Assembly: GCA_017474765.1 (NCBI GenBank)
Contig: JAFVGW010000011.1
Span: 1 to 44,612, forward strand
DNA length: 44,612 bases
From: Salinivirgaceae bacterium
GTDB taxonomy: Bacteria; Bacteroidota; Bacteroidia; Bacteroidales; SZUA-534
Direction: 5' to 3'
Part shown: piece by piece, positions 34,216 to 42,400 of the stretch
How the letters are laid out: each line of letters opens with the position of its first letter
How positions within the stretch are numbered: position 1 is the first letter of the stretch
Translations under genes and position numbers: made by a program
The notes under the pieces: generated by a model
Seen by the model: only the letters and a program-made list of their open reading frames with translations
What the model was told of the DNA's origin: nothing
The model's database searches: none

Positions 34216-34223
34216 CAAAAGTA
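34216..34223 (-). promoter_or_regulatory. Candidate -7 box TACTTTTG for the TonB receptor
   Basis: Minus-strand TACTTTTG, 25 bp before the ATG at 34190. A TTTG on the same strand lies 27 bp further up (34251-34254), longer than the usual spacing. Confidence 0.45.
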
Positions 34224-34351
34224 GATTCTTGCCGGCTTTCCCGATTAGGACAAAATCGGCTTTATCTGGTACTTTTTGGGCAATTTAGTATTCAGTTTAT
34301 TTCCGCACGAAAAAAAACAGCGGCTGTTGGTTGCGATTCAAAACATCTGGC

Positions 34352-34359
34352 TAATTTTG
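34352..34359 (+). promoter_or_regulatory. Candidate -7 box TAATTTTG for the addB-like gene
   Basis: Exact TAnnTTTG match 28 bp before ATG 34388. The element 17 bp upstream is TTGC rather than TTTG. Confidence 0.4.
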
Positions 34360-34387
34360 GAAAAGTTCGATTTACAGTATAAAAGAT

Positions 34388-37291
34388 ATGTCAACATTTC
34401 TGCACGATGTCGCTGAATATATAATGCGCAGCCAAAGTGATGACTTGCGCAACAGTTGCGCGGTTTTCCCCAACCGGCGTTCGGCGGTATATTTTTATGA
34501 AGAGATAAAAAAGATTAACAGTAAGGTTACCTGGCTCCCCAAATGCATGACAATTGATGATTTTATGCATTCGATTGGAAATCAGAAGGTTGCCTCGCAG
34601 ATAACATTGCTTACTACGCTCTATCAGGTCCATCAGGAACTTGTGGCGGAAAAGGAGCCATTTGATAAATTTTTCCCCTGGGCTCAGGTTCTTCTGGCGG
34701 ATTTCGACGATATTGACAAATATCTTGCAAATGCTGATGCTTTGCTGCGTAATGTGCAGGATATTAAAGAGTTGGATAGTGCAGTTGATTATTTGTCCGA
34801 CAGTCAGAAAGATGCCTTAAAAAGATTTTTCCATGCAACATTCGAAGGTAAAGAAACCGAACTGAAAAAGCGTTTCCTCAGCATTTGGCACATACTTCTT
34901 CCGTTGTATAATGAGTTTGGTAAGAGGTTGAATGATAAAGGTTTGTCGTACGAAGGTCAAGTTTACCGCCGTGCTGCTGAAAAAATCGGTTCAGTCGACT
35001 ATGAACTGCCGTTTTCGAAAGTGTTCTTCATTGGATTCAATGCCATCACGCGAAGTGAGGAACGTGTGTTTGAAGTGCTGAAAGCGCAAGGTAAGGCGTT
35101 GTTTTTCTGGGATTACGACAATACCTATCTTAATAATGAGTTGCACGAGGCAGGTTTCTTCCTTCGGCGTCATGTCAAGGACTTCAATGCTCCCGATGAT
35201 TTTGGGACGTGCCACGATTTTGATTGGAACAATAAGAAAATCAGCATTATGGCTTCGCCAACTGTGAGTGGGCAGATGTCGGTTGCTATGGGGCGGATAG
35301 GAGATGTTCGGGCCGAAGAATTGTCGGACACGGCTTTGGTGCTTTCCGATGAGACTCAACTGATGAACGCTGTTGAGCATATATCGCCGTATGTGAGCGA
35401 CATGAACGTGACAATGGGCTACAAAATCCGCAATTCGGTGGCAGGGCAGTGGATTGAACTGCTTCTGCAGCTTCAGGCAAACAAGCGGCCGTCGGCAGAT
35501 AATGTGACGTTCTACTTTAAAAATGTGCTGGCGGTGCTGCAACATCCGTTTTTTGTGTCGGTGAGTGCCGATTTTTCGAAAACGATGGCAGACAGAATCA
35601 GGAAGGAGGCAATGTTCCAAGTGGCACAGGACGTTTTGGCCGAAGATGAATTTGGAAAGTTGGTATTTTGCAACCAGACTGACAGTCAGTCGTTTTCCGG
35701 CTATCTGCTTGCCATCTTGAAATATTTGATGGCATCGTGGAATTCATCGGGCGATGATTCGTTTATTCTGCAAAAGGAATTGGTTTACAGGCTTATATTG
35801 CAAATCCAACAGCTTGATAATGAGTTGTCAGCCGAAAAACTGACTATGGAGTTGGCCACCTATTATCAGTTGCTGCGCAAGTATGTCAACAGTTTGAAGG
35901 TGCCGTTTTCGGGTGAGCCTATTCGCGGATTGCAGATGATGGGTTTTCTGGAGACGCGCAACCTCGATTTCAAAAACCTTATTGTGCTGAATGTGAACGA
36001 AGGAACAATTCCTGTTGATGGGAGCGGGCCATCGTTTGTCCCCTACAGCCTCCGCAGGGCGTTTCTTCTGCCAACTCACGAGGAGCGTGAAGCCATGTAT
36101 GCCTATTATTTCTTCCGACTTCTGCAACGTGCTGAAAACGTGACACTCACATATTTTGTCGGAAAGGTTGATGGTCGGGCAGGGGAGCCGAGCCGTTATA
36201 TCATGCAATTGCTTTATGGCGATTACAGTGCGGCTGAGGAACTGATTCAGTCCGATATACGTGTGGCATCGTCAGTGCCTATTGAAATGAAGAAGAACAA
36301 GCTGACGATGGATTTGCTTGAAACCTACGTGAATGCTGGCGGAAAAGATGACCCAATGCTGTCGCCAAGCGCATTGGTAACATATCAGAAATGCCCGCTA
36401 CAGTTCTATTTCAATAATGTTATGAGGCTTTCGCCCGATGATGATATTGATGAAAACATCGATGACAGGCAGTTCGGTATTATTTTTCATGATGCAATGC
36501 ATGAGATATACAAGCCGGCAGTTGGAAAGGATATGGGCGCGGCTGAAATTGCAAAATTGGCCAATGAATTGAGTGGCAGTCGAATCGATTATGCATTTGC
36601 GCGCCATATCTTCCCGAAAAAGGAAGATATGCACAAACTTGCTCTGGAAGGCAAAATCAATGTCAAGAACAATCTTAATGGAGCCAATAAATTGGTTTAT
36701 AGTGTGATAGAGCATTATGTTAAGTCGCAGTTGGAGTACGACAAAAGCGTGGCGAAAGAAAAACCTATCACGTTTGTGGCTCTTGAGGAGAAATATTCGA
36801 TGCTGTTCCCGATAGAACTGAACGGACGGAAATTGCAAGTCAATCTGGGAGGAATCATCGACCGCATCGACAAGATAGATGGCGAGATTCGCATAATAGA
36901 CTATAAAACAGGAGGAAACAAGGTTGTATGCGACACGGTTGACGATGTTTTCGACGCTGCCAAAATATCGGATTTCAAAGGCATATTGCAGACGTTGATT
37001 TATTGTCTGATTTTCAGTAATAAACGGGCAGACGAACACATCACTCCGCATCTGTTTATGACAAAAGAGCTTGATCACAATCCCGATTTCAGGATTCGCA
37101 GTAAGAATGATGAATTTTCCGAGGGCAGTTACCGAAGGGTGGAGGATAAGGTTAAGACTTTTGTAACCAATGTGTTAACCGATATTTTTGATGCCGACAA
37201 ACCTTTTGTGCAGACCGATAACGAAGACAACTGCGCACATTGCAACTTCTTTTATTTGTGCAATAAGCAGATAAGCACCGATGACTATTAA
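34388..37291 (+). CDS. AddB-like PD-(D/E)XK nuclease with inactive helicase fold
   Basis: 967 residues. The N-terminal part resembles the AddB/RexB helicase-like region but has no Walker A motif ('CAVFPNRRSAVYFYEEI' where a P-loop would be). The C-terminal RecB-type nuclease has 'QFGIIFHDAMHEIY', 'GGIIDRIDKID' (D825), 'IRIIDYKTGG' (D838, K840) and 'LQTLIYCLIF' (QxxxY motif). Cysteines at 669, 949, 952 and 958 ('QKCPLQFYF' and 'CAHCNFFYLC') have the spacing of the AddB iron-sulfur cluster. Known role of the family: end resection for recombinational repair together with AddA. No UvrD/AddA helicase gene is adjacent in this window, so the partner must be elsewhere. Confidence 0.88.
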   Translation: MSTFLHDVAEYIMRSQSDDLRNSCAVFPNRRSAVYFYEEIKKINSKVTWLPKCMTIDDFMHSIGNQKVASQITLLTTLYQVHQELVAEKEPFDKFFPWAQVLLADFDDIDKYLANADALLRNVQDIKELDSAVDYLSDSQKDALKRFFHATFEGKETELKKRFLSIWHILLPLYNEFGKRLNDKGLSYEGQVYRRAAEKIGSVDYELPFSKVFFIGFNAITRSEERVFEVLKAQGKALFFWDYDNTYLNNELHEAGFFLRRHVKDFNAPDDFGTCHDFDWNNKKISIMASPTVSGQMSVAMGRIGDVRAEELSDTALVLSDETQLMNAVEHISPYVSDMNVTMGYKIRNSVAGQWIELLLQLQANKRPSADNVTFYFKNVLAVLQHPFFVSVSADFSKTMADRIRKEAMFQVAQDVLAEDEFGKLVFCNQTDSQSFSGYLLAILKYLMASWNSSGDDSFILQKELVYRLILQIQQLDNELSAEKLTMELATYYQLLRKYVNSLKVPFSGEPIRGLQMMGFLETRNLDFKNLIVLNVNEGTIPVDGSGPSFVPYSLRRAFLLPTHEEREAMYAYYFFRLLQRAENVTLTYFVGKVDGRAGEPSRYIMQLLYGDYSAAEELIQSDIRVASSVPIEMKKNKLTMDLLETYVNAGGKDDPMLSPSALVTYQKCPLQFYFNNVMRLSPDDDIDENIDDRQFGIIFHDAMHEIYKPAVGKDMGAAEIAKLANELSGSRIDYAFARHIFPKKEDMHKLALEGKINVKNNLNGANKLVYSVIEHYVKSQLEYDKSVAKEKPITFVALEEKYSMLFPIELNGRKLQVNLGGIIDRIDKIDGEIRIIDYKTGGNKVVCDTVDDVFDAAKISDFKGILQTLIYCLIFSNKRADEHITPHLFMTKELDHNPDFRIRSKNDEFSEGSYRRVEDKVKTFVTNVLTDIFDADKPFVQTDNEDNCAHCNFFYLCNKQISTDDY

Positions 37292-37680
37292 ACAAAACCA
37301 TTGCTGACTCGGCCAGAATCTTGAGTTTGTCTAACATTCACGCATCCATACCGCAGTTTTTGTGTAGTGGCAAATTTACATTTTATAACTACGGAACACA
37401 CGGGAAAACTTGGAATAATTCCGCCGGCGGATAATGTTTTTCTCTAACCGATTTTATCCGATTCAAACCGATATTTATCCGCAAGTGGATAATGATTTGG
37501 ATTGTCGCTGCGCGAGAAATCTTTAAAAAATATTGAAAATCCGCCTGAAAGGCGCTAATAATCATAACCGTATGTAAGCGAAGCGCGGCTTACGGTAAAT
37601 GTCGCGACTTGATTCTCGCTTAGTTCAACAGCTTTGACGGCGAAGCTTTTTGAAGGCTGTGGCCGATGATGTGGCAATAA
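37292..37680. other. Gene-free stretch after the addB-like gene
   Basis: No open frame of interest. Contains an 'actacggaacacacggg' phrase akin to the one at 7446-7495, repeated 'ccgat..tatccg' words (37447-37492), and two weak palindromes: gtaagc...gcttac around 37574-37593 and agctt...aagct around 37631-37647. It looks like degraded repeat DNA. Confidence 0.5.
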
Positions 37681-37710
37681 AAAACGGGCCAACGCAATGC
37701 GCCGCCCGTA
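37681..37710 (-). terminator. Intrinsic terminator of the aminotransferase operon
   Basis: On the minus strand the stem ACGGGC/GCCCGT (37704-37709 with 37684-37689), with an inner CGCATTGCG pairing, is followed by TTTTTTATT. It lies about 50 bp beyond the aminotransferase stop. Confidence 0.8.
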
Positions 37711-37760
37711 TTTTATTCTAATTACTAAATCCTAAATTCTAACTCCTAACTCCTAACTCA
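37711..37760. repeat. Degenerate 7-bp array overlapping the aminotransferase stop
   Basis: On the sense (minus) strand, starting at the TGA itself: TGAGTTA, GGAGTTA, GGAGTTA, GAATTTA, GGATTTA, GTAATTA, a strict 7-bp register with GTTAGGA-like units. It sits between the stop and the terminator, so it is part of the mRNA. Confidence 0.75.
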
Positions 37761-38957
37761 AATTGTCCTTCCCGGATACTGCTCAAGCGCAACGGCCAGC
37801 ACATTGAGAGCCTGCGCCAAATCCTCTTTTTTCAGCACGTAGGCGATGCGCGCCTCGTTGCGGCCCAGTTCGGGTGTGGTGTAGAATCCGCTTGCGGGGG
37901 CCAACATAACCGTCTGGCCTTCGTATTCAAAGTCGCGCAGAAGCCACTCGCAGAACTTGTCGATGTCGTCCACGGGCAGTTTTGCCACCGTGTAGAACGC
38001 GCCCATTGGTATCGGCGTGTAGCAGCCTGGAATCTTGTTCAGCCCGTCAATCAGGAACTTACGGCGCTCAACAAACTCGTCGTAGGTGTCGAGCATATAC
38101 TCTTCGGGCGTGTCGATTGAAGCCTCTGCGATAATCTGTCCGATGAGCGGCGGGCTCAATCTTGCCTGGCAGAATTTCATAACGCTTGCGCGGACCTCTT
38201 CGTTCTTTGTGATGAGCGCGCCAATGCGGATACCACACTCGCTGTATCGTTTTGAAACAGAGTCGATTAAAATTACGTTCTGTTCAATTCCCTCAAGGTT
38301 GAACGCCGAAATGTAGGGCGCGCCCGTGTAGCAGAACTCACGGTAAACCTCGTCAGAGAAAAGGAACAGGTTGTATTTCTTCACAATGTCGCGCAACTGG
38401 TTCATTTCCTTGCGGGTATAAAGGTAGCCCGTCGGGTTGTTGGGGTTGCAGATTAGGATGCCCTTTGTGCGTTCGGTAATCAGCGCCTCAAACTTGTCCA
38501 TTGATGGAAGCGCAAAACCGTCGTCGATGCTCGACGGAATGGTCTTGATGACCGCACCAGCCGAAATCGCGAAAGCCATATAGTTGGCGTAAGCAGGCTC
38601 TGGCACAATGATTTCGTCGCCTGGGTCAAGGCACGACATAAACGAGAACAGCACCGCCTCCGAGCCGCCCGTGGTGATAATGATGTCCTCAACGTTGGCG
38701 TTGATGTTGAACTTGGCGTAGTACGAAACCAACTTCGCGCGAAGGCTCAAAAGTCCCTCACTTGGACTGTATTCCAATATTTTACGGTCGATTTTCCTCA
38801 TTGCTTCCAGACCAACTTCAGGTGTCGGCAGGTCGGGCTGGCCAATGTTCAGGTGATAAACCTTGATTCCCTTCTTTTTTGCAGCGTTTGCAAGCGGAAC
38901 TAGTCGTCTGATTGGCGACGACGGCATAATTATTCCGCGTTCTGATATTTTTGGCAT
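37758..38957 (-). CDS. Pyridoxal-phosphate aminotransferase, class I/II (aspartate aminotransferase-like)
   Basis: 399 residues of fold-type I PLP enzyme. Visible: 'HLNIGQPDLPTPE', 'GGSEAVLFSF' (phosphate-side turn), 'PAYANY', 'CNPNNPTG' (N174), 'FSDEVYREF' (D202, Y205), and the PLP Lys236 in 'DSVSKRYSECGIRIG'. A conserved Arg in 'RNEARIAYVL' binds the substrate carboxylate. Related to aspartate/alanine/aromatic aminotransferases; exact amino acid unknown. The ATG lies two bases after the DUF1573 stop, so the two are translationally coupled. Followed by a 7-bp repeat array and a terminator. Confidence 0.92.
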   Translation of the reverse strand: MPKISERGIIMPSSPIRRLVPLANAAKKKGIKVYHLNIGQPDLPTPEVGLEAMRKIDRKILEYSPSEGLLSLRAKLVSYYAKFNINANVEDIIITTGGSEAVLFSFMSCLDPGDEIIVPEPAYANYMAFAISAGAVIKTIPSSIDDGFALPSMDKFEALITERTKGILICNPNNPTGYLYTRKEMNQLRDIVKKYNLFLFSDEVYREFCYTGAPYISAFNLEGIEQNVILIDSVSKRYSECGIRIGALITKNEEVRASVMKFCQARLSPPLIGQIIAEASIDTPEEYMLDTYDEFVERRKFLIDGLNKIPGCYTPIPMGAFYTVAKLPVDDIDKFCEWLLRDFEYEGQTVMLAPASGFYTTPELGRNEARIAYVLKKEDLAQALNVLAVALEQYPGRTI

Positions 38958-38959
38958 TT

Positions 38960-39367
38960 CTATTCTTTATTTTCGGTTTCTTCCATTGTACCCTTGATAT
39001 TCAGTTCGATAGGCTCGGTGCTGAAGTTGGTGTACACATATATTGTCTTGCTGAAAATGCCCACGCGCGAAGCGTCGTAGGCAACTTTCACGGTTGCTAT
39101 TTTGCCGCTCTTCACGGGGCGTTTCGAGTAGGTTGGCGTGGTGCAGCCGCACGAAGTGCTGATGTTGCTGATAACCAGCGCCAAAGTGCTGTCGTTCTTT
39201 ATGTTAAACTCGAATTCGGTTTTGGTGTATTGCGGATGAGTGCCGAAATCGTGTGTCATTTCGTTGATGCTCAGGTGCATACTAGGAATTGGCTGCCACT
39301 CTTGCGCTTGTGCGTTTGCCGCGCCCAACATTAGAGCCATTGCGGCAATCAAAAAAGTCTTTTTCAT
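38960..39367 (-). CDS. Exported DUF1573 protein
   Basis: 135 residues. Signal peptide MKKTFLIAAMALMLGAANA-QA, then a single Ig-like DUF1573 domain. The family's hallmark is 'NDSTLALVISNISTSCGCTTPTYSKRPVKSGKIATVKVAYD', with the 'SCGCTTP' core, followed by 'KTIYVYTNFSTEPIELNIKGTM'. Predicted periplasmic or surface; molecular role of DUF1573 unknown. First gene of a two-gene operon with the aminotransferase. A -7 box lies at 39391-39398. Confidence 0.93.
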   Translation of the reverse strand: MKKTFLIAAMALMLGAANAQAQEWQPIPSMHLSINEMTHDFGTHPQYTKTEFEFNIKNDSTLALVISNISTSCGCTTPTYSKRPVKSGKIATVKVAYDASRVGIFSKTIYVYTNFSTEPIELNIKGTMEETENKE

Positions 39368-39390
39368 TGTTATCGAATTTCAAAAGTCCA

Positions 39391-39398
39391 CAAAAATA
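39391..39398 (-). promoter_or_regulatory. Candidate -7 box TATTTTTG for the DUF1573 operon
   Basis: Minus-strand TATTTTTG, 23 bp before the ATG at 39367. It lies in the 75-bp gap after the upstream giant gene, implying separate initiation. Confidence 0.45.
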
Positions 39399-39442
39399 TC
39401 ATTTTAACAAATCATTATGCCGATTCTCGCAAAATAATGCGG

Positions 39443-42400
39443 CTAATCAACCCTCACTTTTATCGCGCCCTGCCGCGTGCCAATAATGTAGATGCCGCTG
39501 TGTGGCGCGCTTATCGCGATGCGTCGGGCGGGGCGGGCGGTGGCGATCAGCCTTCCAGCAATGTCAAACACGGTCACCGTCGCGTCGGCGTTCTCAACCA
39601 CAATGGTGCGCCCAATGGTGTAGGCGGTCAAGCCGATGTTGGTCGTGCCAGCGATGCCAACCGTTGTGGTGTCGGGCTCTTGCGGCTTTTGTTCCTCGGG
39701 TTTTTGCTCTTCGGGTTTCGTTTGTTCGGGCTTCAGTGGCCTGACGAGTTTCACAATGTCGTCAGCCGACCGCGGAATGATTCGGTAACTGTTGTCGGCC
39801 GATGTGTAGTACACAATTCCCGTGATGCGGTACATTGAGTCGATTTCGAGAGCAAAATCGCTGATTCTGTATTTGTTATAGATGAGAATGCTGTTTGTTG
39901 AGTCGCTCACCGCGAACAGATTTTCGAACCCGCCAGTGCAGACCACGCTGTCAATCGTGACAATCGCATTCTGATAAGCCGTTGATAATGCGTCTTCTAC
40001 AATGATGGTGTCGGTCAGAATTCGATTGTCGCTGCTGGTGATTGCGAGGGCTTCGATTTGCTCGATGCAAGCCATTCCGAAGTTTTCGGCAATTACCCCC
40101 GAAACCTTGATTCGGTCGCCCACCGCGACATTTGCGGCGTAAAGGTTCCCCTCGTCAAACACCATTATTCCCGACCACATTCCCGTGCTGTCCTGAATAT
40201 GTATTTCCGCGCCTTTCGATGTGATAACGATATGAGTTACAATGCCTTCGGTTGAAATAGGCTTGCCAATGTTCGCCATCAGGCCGCCATCGAGTTTCGC
40301 AATGTCTTTGATTGTCAATTCTTTCGATTTTTCCCAATCAACTCTCACGCTCCAAACTTTTTCTGTCAAATCCTCGGCAGTGACTTTGATTGTCTGCGGC
40401 TCGTTGAAATTCCATTTTGTTTTTGCGGTGAAAACCCTTTTACTCGATTTGAACAAAGTGGATGAAACCGAAGCAAATTCAGCGATTGTGATGACGGGTG
40501 TAAGTTTCAGACTGTCAAGATTGTAAGCCATAATAGCGTCAATTGTTGCGTTTGCCGTGTCAATCGTAACGCTTATAGGTGCTGCCTCTACAAAGCTGAA
40601 TGTCAGAATGTTATTGTCGGAGCTTGGCTTTGGCGCCATAGTCACGATTATTGTCCATACTTTCTGATTGACGCTGTCGCCAGCAATGACAGTTGCTGTT
40701 ACTGGTTGCGATAAATCAACCGTGTCAGCCGCAAGTGAGTCGTTTATAAACATTTGTGCGCCTTGCGAAATACGGTAAGAAACAGCCAATCGTGTTAGGT
40801 CGGTTCCGTAAGGCACTTCAACCAAAACGCCCGTAGCTGCGGGGTAGATATTTGCCTCAATGCCGCCAATGCTCATTTTCAATATATCAGCGTTGTGTCC
40901 GATGCCGTGTCGCCCGAGGTCGCTCCAGTCATCTTTGCCGAGCACCATCCACTGGCTGTCGAGTGAGTCGGTTCCCGCCGATTCGTTCCAATAAGTTGTG
41001 CCGCAGATGATTACGTTGCGCACGATGGTGTGGTCTGTCGAAACTTTTTCGACACCCGCCGCCGACCAGTAATTAGCCGCATCACATTCACCGAATGGTC
41101 CGAGAACATCAATCAAAACAGTGTCAGCGTCATTTTTGCGGAACAATCCAAGCAGGTCGTCGCCAGTGAAAGTGGTTGTTTTGGTGGTGGATATATCTGC
41201 ATTCTGTTTGATGGCAGTTGCCGCGCTGCTGTTCGCTACAACCAGCACTTCGTTCGGCATTAGCCACCCCGACAGTTGCAGCGTCGCCTGACTGCGTGAG
41301 CCGTTCGAACTGAAAGCGTCCATCGTCACAAAATAGCGGTCCAAGTCAACCGCCGTGTCGCACGGGTTGTAAATTTCATAGTATTTGTTGTTGGACGAAC
41401 CTTTCGCGTACTCGCTGAAATAGAGGTCAGGCTGCGGAGCGGTGCGGGTTGTGAACGTCCAAGTTGGCAGTGTTGCCGAGTTTCCAGTCAGGTCACGGAT
41501 TGCGCCAGCAGGCAATTCCACAGAATATTCAGTTCCGAAATTCAAATCGCTGACAAACGCCTTCACCATAGAGTCGTTCACTGCAACAATCAATGCTTCA
41601 GTGTTGCCAACTTTTAGTTTTGCATCTTCGGCAATCGTAATTGCCTCATCAAATGTCATACTAATATACAGTGAGTTGGTGTGCTCTGCGCTCCCGTTTG
41701 TCGGGGTTTGCCGAACAACCATCGGCGCCTTTGTGTCTGCAATGCTAACGGCGATACTGTCTATCGCAATACCGTTGCGGACAGCCTTCACCCATCCATT
41801 TCCGAACACTGCATCTGGAACAACAAAATTCCACGCGCCCAAGTCAGCATTTATTGCCGAATCGGTCAATTGAATCGTATTATTTTGAATATCAAGCGTG
41901 AAACTAATTTTTGAAATGTTGTAACTCGTCCACGACAGATTGATTGTTTCTCCAGTCCCGAACGAGTTTGTGGCGAGAGGAGAGAAGGACAGATGCGGTT
42001 CGGGTTCTTTTGCGACGCTTACCGTCCAGTTTTTCATCGTCAAATCCTCGGCCGTCACCGTGATGGTTTGCGGCTCGTCGAAGTCCCAGCGGTTTTTTGC
42101 CGTGAAAATTCCCTTGCTCGACCTGAACAGAGTTGACGAAACTTTGGCTTTGTCGGAGATTGTAATGACGGGTGTAAGTTTCAGACTATCAAGATTAAAG
42201 GCGACAATGGCGTCGATGGTGGCGTTTGCCGTGTCAATCGCAACACTGACGGGGATGGTTTCCACAAAATTGAATGTCAGTATGTTGGCATCGGAACTCG
42301 GTTTTGGCGCCATAGTCACGGTTATTGTCCAAACTTTTTGATTAATGCTGTCATTGGAAATGACGGTTGCCAAAACTGGTTGCGAGAAATCGATGGTGTC

